The translations under genes were made by a program, and so were the position numbers. This document shows, piece by piece, positions 25,499 to 37,104 of a DNA stretch of 58,938 bases. The stretch comes from JBBKXP01 sp038251315 (lineage in GTDB: Bacteria; Pseudomonadota; Alphaproteobacteria; Rhodobacterales; Rhodobacteraceae). How positions within the stretch are numbered: the first letter of the stretch is position 1; every line of letters begins with the position of its first letter. The notes under the pieces were generated by a model. The model worked only from the letters and a program-made list of their open reading frames with translations. It did no database searches and was not told where the DNA came from. Where the stretch lies: the NCBI GenBank assembly GCA_038251315.1, contig JBBSBK010000007.1:1-58938 (forward strand), in the 5' to 3' direction.

Positions 25499-26164
25499 AT
25501 GTTCAACTACACCTTCCATTGGTATCAGGCCTTTCGGGCACTGCCGCAGATGTTGCACGGGGCATTGGTGACGCTTGAAGTTGCCATGCTGTCGATGGTG
25601 CTGGGGGTAGCCTTTGCCGTGCTGCTGGCGGTTGCACGGATGTCGGGGAACCGGGTTGCGCGCGGTCTTGCAACGACATGGGTCGAGGTGGCACGGAACA
25701 CGCCGGCGCTGTTTCAGATCTATATGGCGCATTTTGGGCTCGGGGCCTTTGGCATCCATCTCAGCCCGTTCACGGCGCTGCTGGCGGGGATCACCTTCAA
25801 CAATGCTGGCTACCTGTCGGAGACGTTTCGCGGTGCGTTGAACGCCATTCCACCAACGCAGGCGCGCGCCGCGCGATCGCTGGGGATGGGGCCGGTACGC
25901 GCGTTCTGGTCGGTGGTGATGCCGCAGATGTTCCGCATCTCATTCCCGCCGATGACGAACCAGATGGTCTGGGCGATCCTGATGACCTCGCTGGGCATCA
26001 CCGTGGGGCTGGCGACCGATCTTGCGGGCGTGACGCAAGGCCTGAACGTGAAGACCTTTCGCACCTTCGAGTTTTTCGCGATGGCAGCGGTACTTTACTA
26101 TCTGATCGCCAAGACCGTCATGCTGTCGGCGCGCCTGCTGGCGTGGCGGCTGTTCAGGTATTAG
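25499..26164 (+). CDS. amino-acid ABC transporter permease
   Basis: A 221-residue HisM/GlnP-type inner-membrane permease. The EAA loop reads AARSLGMGPVRAFWSVVMP, and the N-terminal segment LPQMLHGALVTLEVAMLSMVLG is characteristic of the family. It pairs with the second permease 4 bp downstream. Confidence 0.9.
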   Translation: MFNYTFHWYQAFRALPQMLHGALVTLEVAMLSMVLGVAFAVLLAVARMSGNRVARGLATTWVEVARNTPALFQIYMAHFGLGAFGIHLSPFTALLAGITFNNAGYLSETFRGALNAIPPTQARAARSLGMGPVRAFWSVVMPQMFRISFPPMTNQMVWAILMTSLGITVGLATDLAGVTQGLNVKTFRTFEFFAMAAVLYYLIAKTVMLSARLLAWRLFRY

Positions 26165-26168
26165 GCCC

Positions 26169-26822
26169 ATGTTCCACACCGCGCTGTCGCTCTCGGACCT
26201 GTTGTTCCTGCTCAAAGGGGCAAGCGTGACCGTGGCCGTCACGGTGGTAGCGGTACTGTTCGGCACCGCCCTTGGCCTTGCCTTCGGCATCATCAAGGCG
26301 CAGTTCGGCTGGCTTGCCACCGTCCCCCTGACGTTCGTGCTGGACGTGCTGCGGTCGGTGCCGTTGCTGATCCAGTTGATCCTGGCCAACGCGTTCCAGT
26401 CCATTGCCGGATTGGGACTGTCGCCGTTCCTTGTCGCCTGCGTGGTCCTGTCGCTGTATACCTCGGCCTATTGCGCGGAAATCGTCCGGGGCGGGATCGA
26501 GGCCGTGCCCGCCGTCACCCGCCGCGCCGCGCGGTCGCTGGGAATGACATGGCGGCAGGACATGACAAATGTCACCCTGCCGATGGCCTTGCGCGTGGCA
26601 TTGCCTGGGTGGATCGGGCTGGCGCTGGGGGTGATGAAAGACAGCGCACTGGTCCTATGGCTGGGCATCATCGAACTTCTGCGGTCGTCGCAGATTCTGG
26701 TCACGCGGTTGCAGGAACCGCTGTTCATTCTGCTGGTCGTCGGGGCGATCTATTTCCTTATGTCCTATCCCATCGCCCGGTTGGGCGGGCGGTTAGAAAG
26801 ACGGTGGCGCGAGAATGATTGA
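26169..26822 (+). CDS. amino-acid ABC transporter permease
   Basis: A 217-residue partner permease with family N-terminus LLKGASVTVAVTVVAVLFG and EAA loop AARSLGMTWRQDMTNVTLP. Its 3' end overlaps the ATPase gene by 8 bp, which implies coupled translation of the importer subunits. Confidence 0.9.
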   Translation: MFHTALSLSDLLFLLKGASVTVAVTVVAVLFGTALGLAFGIIKAQFGWLATVPLTFVLDVLRSVPLLIQLILANAFQSIAGLGLSPFLVACVVLSLYTSAYCAEIVRGGIEAVPAVTRRAARSLGMTWRQDMTNVTLPMALRVALPGWIGLALGVMKDSALVLWLGIIELLRSSQILVTRLQEPLFILLVVGAIYFLMSYPIARLGGRLERRWREND

Positions 26823-27537
26823 GGTTCAGGATGTCCACAAATCCTTTGGGTCGCTCGCCGTTCTGAAAGGCGTGTCGCTAACGGTGCGCAAGGGCGAGGT
26901 GGTGTCGGTCATCGGCAGCTCGGGTTCGGGCAAATCGACGCTTCTGACCTGTATCAACGGGCTGGAGCCGATCAATTCGGGCCACATCCTGGTGGACGGA
27001 ACCGAGGTTCACGCCCCTGCCACAAACCTGAACCTGCTGCGCCGCAGGATCGGCATCGTGTTTCAGCAATTCAACGCCTTCCCGCACCTGACCGTTCTGG
27101 AAAACGTGACCCTCGCGCCGCGCAAGGTGCTGGGCATGAGCAAGTCCGCAGCCGAGGAGATCGCCGTCAAGCAACTGTCGCACGTCGGTCTCAGCGACAA
27201 GCTCTCGGTTTATCCCAGCCGTCTTTCCGGTGGCCAGCAGCAGCGCATGGCGATCGCCCGCGCACTGGCCATGTCGCCCGATTACATGCTGTTTGACGAG
27301 GTGACATCGGCGCTGGACCCGCAACTGGTGGGCGAGGTGCTGGATGCGCTGAAACTTCTGGCCGACGACGGCATGACGATGATCTGCGTCACGCACGAGA
27401 TGGCATTTGCCCGTGACGTGTCCGATCGCGTCGCGTTCTTCCACAAGGGGGTCGTGGCCGAGATCGCCCCGCCCGCCGCATTTTTCGGCGCGCCACAGCA
27501 TCCCGAAACCAAGCAGTTCCTGTCGAACATCCGCTGA
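26815..27537 (+). CDS. amino-acid ABC transporter ATP-binding protein (GlnQ/HisP-like)
   Basis: A 240-residue ATPase with Walker A GSSGSGKST, Q-loop VFQQFNAFPHLTV, signature LSGGQQQRMAIARA, Walker B LFDEVTSALDP and switch His in VTHEMAFA. It energises the two permeases encoded just upstream. Fifteen bp downstream begins a decayed FAD-dehydrogenase fragment. Confidence 0.92.
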   Translation: MIEVQDVHKSFGSLAVLKGVSLTVRKGEVVSVIGSSGSGKSTLLTCINGLEPINSGHILVDGTEVHAPATNLNLLRRRIGIVFQQFNAFPHLTVLENVTLAPRKVLGMSKSAAEEIAVKQLSHVGLSDKLSVYPSRLSGGQQQRMAIARALAMSPDYMLFDEVTSALDPQLVGEVLDALKLLADDGMTMICVTHEMAFARDVSDRVAFFHKGVVAEIAPPAAFFGAPQHPETKQFLSNIR

Positions 27538-27552
27538 TGAAAGCAGCGTGAA

Positions 27553-27692
27553 ATGAAATCACCAGAAGCCGTCATGATCGGCGCGGGTGTGATCGGACTT
27601 TCCGCGGCACTGGCCGCGCAGACGTGCGGTTTTGCGTGCGCGTGCTGACCCAGTCCGCCGCACCAGTGGCCGACTTTCCCTCGTGTTTTTGA
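27553..27692 (+). pseudogene. truncated, frameshifted FAD-dependent (D-amino-acid/hydroxyproline) dehydrogenase remnant
   Basis: The frame from the ATG at 27553 encodes MKSPEAVMIGAGVIGLSAAL, a Rossmann GxGxxG FAD-binding N-terminus typical of DadA-like D-amino-acid dehydrogenases, then hits a stop at 27646. A second frame from about 27636 continues with VRVLTQSAAPVADFPS, the expected second beta-strand region, before stopping at 27692. So only about 45 residues survive, with a frameshift. In hydroxyproline loci a D-hydroxyproline dehydrogenase of this family would be expected exactly here. Confidence 0.65.
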
Positions 27693-27752
27693 AAGAACTG
27701 CGATGAAGAACTCAACCTTCCCCTGCAACGTCGCCCACGGTTTCGTCGTCAA

Positions 27753-29432
27753 ATGACCGCCCGCAGCATCATCGCCGGTAAAGCGGAAGGAACGGTTCTG
27801 GCGACCGACGAAGGACTGAGTTTCTGGGGCGGGGTCGATCCGCTGACCGGTCTGGTGATCGACGTACATCACCCGCTGTGCGGCCAGTCGCTCGCCGGCA
27901 AGGTGCTGGTCATGCCGACGACGCGCGGATCGTGCAGCGGCAGCGGCGTGATCCTCGATCTGGCGCTGAACGGCCTCGCCCCCGCCGCCTTCATCTTCCG
28001 CGAGGCGGAGGATGTCGTCACCCTTGGCGCAATGATCGCCGGTCGCATGTTCGACCGCCATCTGCCGGTGCTGCGGTTGGGGGCAGAAGACTTCGCGGCG
28101 GCCGCAAAGGCGCAGAGGGTCGAACTCACGGACGGCGTAATGACCGTCGACGGCCGCGAAATCCCGCTCGAACCGTTGCCGGCCGCAAACCTTTCCCTGA
28201 CCCCGCGGGACCGCGCGATGCTGGCAGGCGACGACGGCCCGGCCCGCAGGATCGCGATGGAGGTGATCTGTGCGGTGGCCACCCTGCAGGGCGCCGATGC
28301 GCTGCTCGATGTGACGCAGGGCCACATTGACGGTTGCATCCTCGCCAATACCGCCAACCTGCGGTTTGCCGAAACGATGGCGCAGATGGGCGGACAGGTC
28401 TGCATCCCGACGTCGATTAACGCGATTTCGGTCGATCACGGCCACTGGCGCACGCAAGGGGTGCAGCCTGCCTTTGGCCTGCGCGCGGCGCGTCTGGCCA
28501 ATGCCTACGTAAATATGGGCGCACGCCCCACCTTCACCTGCGCACCCTATCTTCTGGATACCGCGCCAAAGGCGGGCGAGATGATCGGCTGGTCGGAATC
28601 GAACGCTGTCATCTATGCCAATACGGTGCTGGCGGCGCGAACGGTGAAGCACCCCGATTACCTCGATCTTTTCATCGCCATGACCGGACGGGCGCCGCGA
28701 TCGGGCGTATATCTTGAGGCCAACCGCGCACCGCGCCTCACAATTTGTATCGAACCGCCGGACGGCCATGACGATGCGCTCTGGCCGATGCTCGGATACA
28801 TTGCGGGCCAGCTTGCGCCTGACCGGATTCCGATCCTGACCGGGCTGGAAGGCACATCTCCCTCGTCAGATGACCTCAAAGCGATGTGCGCCGCCTTCGG
28901 CACCACCTCGGCCGCCCCGATGCTGCATGTCGCAGACGTCACGCCCGAGGCGGGGGATTTCCCCGCGCCTGCCGACCGCGTCACCGTTACCCGCGCCGAT
29001 CTCGCCCGGGTCTGGACGGAGCTCAATCCCGGGCCCGAGCGGATCGACCTCGTCGCCTTCGGCAGTCCGCATTTCTCGCTGTCCGAATGTCGTGCTTTCG
29101 CCGCTCTGGCAGAGGGTCACCGCGCCGAAGGCACCACTGTGATCGTCACCGTCGGTCAGGACGTGCTGGCGAAGGCCCGCACCGAAGGCATCCTCGCACA
29201 AATGGAGGATTTCGGCGCGACAGTCATCCCCGACATCTGCTGGTGCTCGATCACCGAGCCGATCTTTCCGCCTGAGGCACGCAGCCTGATGACGAACTCG
29301 GGCAAATATGCCCACTATGCCCCTGGCCTTTCCGGGCGCGCGGTGCGCTTTGGCAGCCTTGCCGATTGCGTGGCTGCCGCGCGTTGCGGGCGGGCGCCGA
29401 TGACGCCCCCTACGTGGTTGAAGGACGCCTGA
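27753..29432 (+). CDS. aconitase X (AcnX), putative cis-3-hydroxy-L-proline dehydratase
   Basis: A 559-residue single-chain fusion of the small AcnX domain (former DUF126, residues about 5-130, with GLSFWGGVDPLTG and MPTTRGSCSGSGV) and the large domain (former DUF521, residues about 150-555). Single-chain bacterial AcnX proteins dehydrate cis-3-hydroxy-L-proline to pyrroline-2-carboxylate. Cys residues available for an Fe-S cluster lie in FTCAPYLL and DICWCSITEP. The start fits the family, but no good ribosome-binding site precedes it, perhaps because of the deletion that created the upstream remnant. It lies 1 bp before the proline-racemase-family gene. Confidence 0.82.
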   Translation: MTARSIIAGKAEGTVLATDEGLSFWGGVDPLTGLVIDVHHPLCGQSLAGKVLVMPTTRGSCSGSGVILDLALNGLAPAAFIFREAEDVVTLGAMIAGRMFDRHLPVLRLGAEDFAAAAKAQRVELTDGVMTVDGREIPLEPLPAANLSLTPRDRAMLAGDDGPARRIAMEVICAVATLQGADALLDVTQGHIDGCILANTANLRFAETMAQMGGQVCIPTSINAISVDHGHWRTQGVQPAFGLRAARLANAYVNMGARPTFTCAPYLLDTAPKAGEMIGWSESNAVIYANTVLAARTVKHPDYLDLFIAMTGRAPRSGVYLEANRAPRLTICIEPPDGHDDALWPMLGYIAGQLAPDRIPILTGLEGTSPSSDDLKAMCAAFGTTSAAPMLHVADVTPEAGDFPAPADRVTVTRADLARVWTELNPGPERIDLVAFGSPHFSLSECRAFAALAEGHRAEGTTVIVTVGQDVLAKARTEGILAQMEDFGATVIPDICWCSITEPIFPPEARSLMTNSGKYAHYAPGLSGRAVRFGSLADCVAAARCGRAPMTPPTWLKDA

Positions 29433-29433
29433 G

Positions 29434-30462
29434 ATGCACAGCAGCAAGACCATCCACGTCATTTCCGCCCATGCCGAGGGCGAGGTGGGCGACGTGATCG
29501 TAGGCGGCGTCCTGCCGCCGCCCGGCGACACGCTTTGGGAACAGTCCCGCTGGATCGCCCGCGATGGCACCTTGCGCAATTTCATGTTGAACGAACCGCG
29601 CGGCGGTGTCTTTCGCCACGTCAACCTGCTGGTGCCACCCAAGGATCCCCGCGCCGATGCCGCTTTCATCATCATGGAGCCCGAGGATACGCCGCCGATG
29701 TCCGGCTCCAATGCGATCTGCGTCGCTACCGTCTTGCTAGACGCCGGGATCTTTGCGATGCAGGAACCCGAGACGCGCATGGTGCTCGAGGCGCCCGGCG
29801 GCCTTGTCTCTGTCCGCGCCGAATGCCGCTACGGCAAGGCCGAACGCATCTTCGTGCAGAACCTTCCCAGCTTCGCCGCCGATCTGGACGTGACGCTGGA
29901 GGTGGAAGGGCTGGGCCGCCTGACCGTGGATACGGCCTATGGCGGCGACAGCTTCGTGATCGTGGACGCCGCAGCACTGGGGATGAAACTGGTCGAGGAC
30001 GAGGCGCATCGCATCGCCACCCTGGGTGTGCGGATCACCAACGCCGCCAACGCGCAGTTGCGCTTCCGTCATCCCGAAAACCCGGACTGGACACATTTCT
30101 CCTTTTGCCTTTTCGCCGGTCCCGTGACCCGCGACGGTCATGATCTGCGGGCCGGATCGGCGGTCGCGGTGCAGCCGGGCAAGGTGGATCGCTCGCCGAC
30201 AGGCACCGCGCTGTCGGCCCGCATGGCCGTACTGCACGCCCGTGGCGAGATGGGGGCAAAGGATCGCCTGACAATCGTGTCGGTCATCGGATCCACCTTC
30301 GTCGGCCGGATCATTGGTGAAACCACCGTCGGCGCTTTGGCGGCGGTAATACCCGAGATTTCAGGCCGCGGCTGGATCACCGGAATCCACCAGCACATGC
30401 TGGACCCGTCCGACCCCTGGCCGCTGGGCTATCGGCTGTCCGACACCTGGGGGGCGCGATAA
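29434..30462 (+). CDS. proline racemase family protein (hydroxyproline dehydratase/epimerase type) with Ser/Thr active site
   Basis: A 342-residue protein with two pseudo-symmetric proline-racemase domains. The two catalytic positions, Cys/Cys in racemases and 4-hydroxyproline epimerases and Cys/Thr in trans-3-hydroxyproline dehydratases, read Ser (PPMSGSNAI, near residue 90) and Thr (DRSPTGTA, near residue 256). The Thr suggests the dehydratase side of the family; the Ser is unusual. It follows AcnX by 1 bp, so the two probably process 3-hydroxyproline isomers to pyrroline-2-carboxylate. The reductase that would make proline is not in the window. Confidence 0.8.
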   Translation: MHSSKTIHVISAHAEGEVGDVIVGGVLPPPGDTLWEQSRWIARDGTLRNFMLNEPRGGVFRHVNLLVPPKDPRADAAFIIMEPEDTPPMSGSNAICVATVLLDAGIFAMQEPETRMVLEAPGGLVSVRAECRYGKAERIFVQNLPSFAADLDVTLEVEGLGRLTVDTAYGGDSFVIVDAAALGMKLVEDEAHRIATLGVRITNAANAQLRFRHPENPDWTHFSFCLFAGPVTRDGHDLRAGSAVAVQPGKVDRSPTGTALSARMAVLHARGEMGAKDRLTIVSVIGSTFVGRIIGETTVGALAAVIPEISGRGWITGIHQHMLDPSDPWPLGYRLSDTWGAR

Positions 30463-30622
30463 GGTGCGGTCGCACGACCTTTGGTCACAAATTTCGACTT
30501 TCGCTGGAGCACTGCGCGCCTGCCACAGGAGGGACGGGTTCGCATTCGTCTGACACTACTGAACCAGCGAGGGGCGAAGAACCCGAACTACGGAATCGCA
30601 AAGGGCGCGCCTGTCATCCCGT

Positions 30623-32110
<1,488 letters not shown>

Positions 32111-32156
32111 GCCGGCCTCTTGGGTCTGTGCGGCTCAGGAACCGGAGTACAGGGAT

Positions 32157-32180
32157 GGCCGGGGCCCGAAGGCCCCGGCC
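32157..32180 (-). ncRNA. very stable UUCG-loop hairpin between glpV and glpK
   Basis: On the transcribed strand a perfect 10-bp stem GGCCGGGGCC/GGCCCCGGCC closes a UUCG tetraloop with the C(UUCG)G pair that gives extra stability. It lies 10 bp after the glpV stop. It probably stabilises the upstream binding-protein mRNA or partly terminates before glpK. Confidence 0.65.
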
Positions 32181-32190
32181 GGTCAGGCCT

Positions 32191-33912
32191 TTATTGCCAG
32201 GATTTGATCAACTCGTCGTAGCTGATCGTCTCGGGAGTGCCACGCTCGTCGGCCAGCTCGGCGACGGGCGAGCCCGGCTCGTCGATCCAGTATTGCGGAT
32301 CCTGCGGCTCGTTCATGACCGGGCCAAGATCGCCCTGCACGCCCGACCGTTCGATCCGCTCCATGATCTGCTCTTGCTGTTCGCAAAGGCTGTCGAGCGC
32401 CTCTTGGGCTGTCTTGGCCCCGGACGACGCGTCACCGATGTTCTGCCACCAAAGCTGTGCCAGCTTGGGATAGTCAGGCACATTGGTACCGGTCGGCGAC
32501 CACTCGGTGCGGGCGGGCGAGCGGTAGAACTCGATCAGGCCGCCCAGTTCCGGTGCGCGGTCCGTAAAGCTCTGATCCTGGATCGTCGACTCGCGGACGA
32601 ACGTTAGACCGGCGTGGGACTTTTCCACATCGACCGTCATCGAGGTGACGAACTGGGCGTAAAGCCAGGCCGCCTGCGCCCTGTCGACAGGGGTGCTTTT
32701 CAAAAGCGTCCACGAGCCGACGTCCTGGTAACCGACCTTCATGCCATCCTGCCAATAGGCACCATGCGGACTGGGGGCCATCCGCCAAAGCGGCATGCCG
32801 TCCGCGTCAAGTACGGCGGCTGCGCCCTCATTCACCATGTCGGCGGTAAAGGCAGTGTACCAGAACATCTGCTGCGCGACCTGCCCTTGCGCCGGGATGG
32901 GTCCGGATTCCGAGAAGGTCATGCCCGCAGCTGCTGGCGGCGCGTAGGCACCCAGCCATTCGACGTATTTTTCGATGGCATAGACCGCCGCCGCGTCGTT
33001 GGTCGCACCGCCCCGCGCAACACAGGATCCGACCGGCTGCGAATTCTCGTTCACCCGGATGCCCCATTCGTCGACCGGCAGACCGTTCGGTTCGCCGACG
33101 TCGCCCATGCCGGCCATCGACATCCACGCGTCGGTGAAACGCCAGCCCAGGCTCGGGTCCTTTTTGCCATAATCCATATGGCCAAAGACTTCGCCGTCCA
33201 CGCCCATGTGCGAAAGGTCGCGCCCGGTAAAGAACTTTGCGATGTCTTCGTAGGCGGCCCAGTTCACCGGCACGCCCAGCGGATAGCCATACTCGGCCTC
33301 GAAATCGGTCATGTTCTTTTCATCGGCAAACCAGTCCTGCCGGAACCAGTAGAGGTTCGCGAACTGCTGGTCGGGCAACTGATAAAGCTGGCCATCGGGC
33401 GCGGTGGTAAAGTCGAGTCCGATGAAATCGTCGAGGTTCAGAGTCGGGCTGGTGACGGCGGCACCTTCGCCGGCCATCCAGTCGGTCAGGTTGCGCGCCT
33501 GCTGGTAGCGCCAGTGCGTGCCGATCAGATCGGAATCGTTGATGTAGGCGTCATAGATATTCTCGCCCGACTGCATCTGGGTCTGCAGCTTTTCAACAAC
33601 GTCGCCCTCGCCGATCAGGTCGTGGGTCACGTTGATCCCGGTGATCGCGGTAAACGCCGGGGCCAGCACCGTCGACTCGTAGACGTGGGTCGTGATGGTT
33701 TCCGAAACGACGTTGATCGACATGCCGGCATAGGGCGCGGCCGCGTCGATGAACCATTGCATCTCGGTCTCCTGCTCGGGCCGGGTCAGGGTCGAGCGCT
33801 GGATCGTCTCGTCCAGAAACGCAGTCGCCGCAGCCATGTCGGCAAAGGCGGGTCCCGCCATGGCCGCGAGCGTCAGCGCCAGCGCAGTTGTGGTTTTCAG
33901 TTTCAGGTTCAT
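32191..33912 (-). CDS. glpV: glycerol ABC transporter substrate-binding protein GlpV
   Basis: A 573-residue exported binding protein, larger than ordinary sugar-binding proteins but the size of the GlpV family. The signal peptide (MNLKLKTTTALALTLAAMAG, cleavage after AFA) starts at 33912 behind a GGGAGGA-type site. The mature part has the binding-protein pattern YPLGVPVNWAAYEDIAKFF and DVGSWTLLKSTPVDRAQAAW. In rhizobia GlpSTPQ(U)V imports glycerol. Seventh gene of the operon led by glpD. Confidence 0.85.
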   Translation of the reverse strand: MNLKLKTTTALALTLAAMAGPAFADMAAATAFLDETIQRSTLTRPEQETEMQWFIDAAAPYAGMSINVVSETITTHVYESTVLAPAFTAITGINVTHDLIGEGDVVEKLQTQMQSGENIYDAYINDSDLIGTHWRYQQARNLTDWMAGEGAAVTSPTLNLDDFIGLDFTTAPDGQLYQLPDQQFANLYWFRQDWFADEKNMTDFEAEYGYPLGVPVNWAAYEDIAKFFTGRDLSHMGVDGEVFGHMDYGKKDPSLGWRFTDAWMSMAGMGDVGEPNGLPVDEWGIRVNENSQPVGSCVARGGATNDAAAVYAIEKYVEWLGAYAPPAAAGMTFSESGPIPAQGQVAQQMFWYTAFTADMVNEGAAAVLDADGMPLWRMAPSPHGAYWQDGMKVGYQDVGSWTLLKSTPVDRAQAAWLYAQFVTSMTVDVEKSHAGLTFVRESTIQDQSFTDRAPELGGLIEFYRSPARTEWSPTGTNVPDYPKLAQLWWQNIGDASSGAKTAQEALDSLCEQQEQIMERIERSGVQGDLGPVMNEPQDPQYWIDEPGSPVAELADERGTPETISYDELIKSWQ

Positions 33913-33979
33913 GATATCCTCCCGATAGTTTGAACCGTGGCAAGTTTGGCAGGGCAACGCCCCACCGGTGAGTGACTGA

Positions 33980-34252
33980 TCAGACCCAGCGGAATACCGC
34001 AAAGGCGTAGATCAGGCATACGAGCAGCGCGTAGGGCTGCGGGCCAAGCTCGAGACCGAGCCAAGCGAGATTGATGAACGCCGAACCAAGCAGCGTGATG
34101 AAGAGGCGATCGCCGCGCGTCGTCTCGATCCGTAGGATTCCCGTTCGGGGCGTCTCCGGGTAGCGAATCGCCAAGACAGTGAACACGATCAGAAGGCACG
34201 CGATGACAACAAAAAAGATCGCGGTCGGCGTGGTCCATGCCATCCATTCCAT
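33980..34252 (-). CDS. glpU: small membrane protein of the glycerol transporter (DUF2160, GlpU)
   Basis: A 90-residue protein with three hydrophobic segments (FFVVIACLLIVFTVLAI, FITLLGSAFINLAWLGL, YALLVCLIYAFAVF). It matches the DUF2160 protein encoded between the permease and binding-protein genes of GlpSTPQUV transporters. Whether it is a third membrane subunit is unknown. The start at 34252 is 1 bp from the glpQ stop; an upstream in-frame start at 34273 would overlap glpQ. Confidence 0.8.
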   Translation of the reverse strand: MEWMAWTTPTAIFFVVIACLLIVFTVLAIRYPETPRTGILRIETTRGDRLFITLLGSAFINLAWLGLELGPQPYALLVCLIYAFAVFRWV

Positions 34253-34253
34253 G

Positions 34254-35146
34254 TCAAACCCTTCCCAGGGCAAAGCCCTTGGCGATGTAGTTGCGGACGA
34301 AATAGATCACCAGCGCGCCTGGCACGATGGTCAGGACACCGGCCGCGGCTAGCACGCCCCAGTCAAGTCCCGATGCCGAGACCGTTCGGGTCATCACGGC
34401 GGCAATCGGTTTAGCATCCACGCTGGTCAATGTGCGGCTGAGCAAAAGTTCGACCCAACTGAACATGAAGCAGAAAAATGCTGCCACGCCGATGCCACTC
34501 GCGATCAGCGGCATGAAGATGCGAATGAAGAAGCGCGGGAACGAATAGCCGTCGAGATAGGCGGTTTCGTCAATCTCGCGGGGGACGCCCCGCATGAACC
34601 CTTCAAGGATCCAGACCGCCAGCGGCACGTTGAAAAGGGTATGCGCGAGCGCCACGGCGATATGCGTGTCGAAGATCCCGATCGAGGAATAGAGTTGGAA
34701 GAAGGGCAGGGCGAACACTGCGGGCGGCGCCATCCGGTTGGTCAGCAGCCAGAAGAACAGGTGTTTGTCACCGATAAAGCTGTAGCGCGAAAAGGCGTAG
34801 GCCGCAGGCAGGGCGACGGTCAGCGACAGCACCGTGTTCATCACCACGTAGATGATCGAGTTCACGTAACCCATGTACCAGGAGGGATCGGTCAGGATCG
34901 TTTCGTAGTTCGCAAATGTGAGATTGCGCGGCCAAAGCGAAAAGCCGCCGAGGATTTCGGCATTCGTCTTCAGACTCATGTTGATGAGCCAATAGATCGG
35001 CAGCATCAGGAACAGAAGGTAAAGCCCCATCACGACAGCCGATCCGTTCGGCCGGAAGCGGCGGCGTGGAACCGCGACGGGTTGAACTTGGACGACCTTG
35101 CCCGGCAGTCTGGCCGCTGGTGGCGAAGCCGATGTGCTGTCGGACA

Positions 35147-35147
<1 letters not shown>
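34254..35147 (-). CDS. glpQ: glycerol ABC transporter permease GlpQ
   Basis: A 297-residue MalG-like permease with a cytoplasmic N-terminal tail and six helices, beginning around VVMGLYLLFLMLPIYWLI. The EAA loop is ETAYLDGYSFPRFFIRIFMP, and the C-terminus NYIAKGFALGRV is typical. The ATG at 35147 overlaps the glpP stop by one base (TGATG), so longer in-frame ORF extensions upstream are rejected. Confidence 0.88.
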
Positions 35148-36015
<868 letters not shown>

Positions 36016-36019
<4 letters not shown>

Positions 36020-37104
36020 GTCCGCCCCCTTTCGTTCGCAGCGAGGCGCCAGTCGTCGACATAGACGTTTATAGCGTCGCTATCAAAGCGGATCGCGCCA
36101 ACGCCGTCCGGCACGGGCGCCTCTTCGGCGACGATCGCGTTGACCTCGCGTCCGGCCACGTCGAGGCGGACGATCTTGTGCCGACCAACGTCTTCGACCC
36201 GGCGCACGCGGGCAGGCACGCCCTGACCAGCCTCGGCAAAGTGGACGAATTCGGGCCGCACACCGATCTGCACCCGGCCGGACCCGACGCTGTAGCCCGC
36301 CCCCAGATCAATCTCGGTGCCTTCGATGACCGCCGTACGCCCCTCGATCCGGGCGTCGAAAAGATTCATGCCGGGCGATCCGATGAAAAAACCGACAAAC
36401 GTATGCGCGGGTCGCTCGAACAGTTCCTGCGGCGTGCCGATCTGCACCACGCCGCCGTCGTGCATGACGACGACCTTGTCGGCAAAGCTCAGTGCTTCGG
36501 TCTGGTCATGGGTGACGTAAATCATCGTATGGCCGAATTCATGATGCAGCGATTTCAACTGGGTGCGCAGTTCCCACTTCATGTGCGGGTCGATCACGGT
36601 CAGCGGCTCGTCGAACAAAAGCGCGTTCACATCTTCGCGTACCATGCCACGGCCAAGGCTGATCTTTTGCTTGGCGTCTGCGGTCAGGCCGCGCGCCTTG
36701 TGCGACAACTCTGCCTCCATCCCGATCATCTTGGCGATCTGATCGACGCGTTCTGCGATATAGGCGGGGTCTGCGCCGCGGTTGCGCAATGGAAAGGCAA
36801 GGTTGTCGCGCACCGTCATGGTGTCGTAGACCACCGGGAACTGGAACACCTGCGCGATGTTGCGCGCTGCGGTCGGCTGATGAGTCACATCCACATCGTC
36901 GAACAGGATACGCCCCTGCGACGGCTGCAACAGCCCCGAGATGATGTTCAGCAGCGTGGATTTACCACAGCCCGAGGCGCCCAGCAGCGCGTAAGCCTCT
37001 CCATCCACCCAATCGTGGTTCATTTCCTTGAGCGCGTAGTCGTCGGGTGACCTGGGGTGCGGCAAATAGGAATGTGCGAGGTTGTCCAGTGTGATCTTGG
37101 CCAT
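36016..37104 (-). CDS. glpT: glycerol ABC transporter ATP-binding protein GlpT (degenerate signature motif)
   Basis: A 362-residue MalK-type ATPase. Walker A GASGCGKST, Walker B LLFDEPLTVIDP and switch His in YVTHDQTEA are intact, but the signature motif LSGGQ reads LTADAKQKISLGRG. It pairs with GlpS, which shows the reciprocal defect. Note that this glpT is the ABC ATPase, not the unrelated E. coli glycerol-3-phosphate antiporter. The start overlaps the glpS stop (TGATG). Confidence 0.88.
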
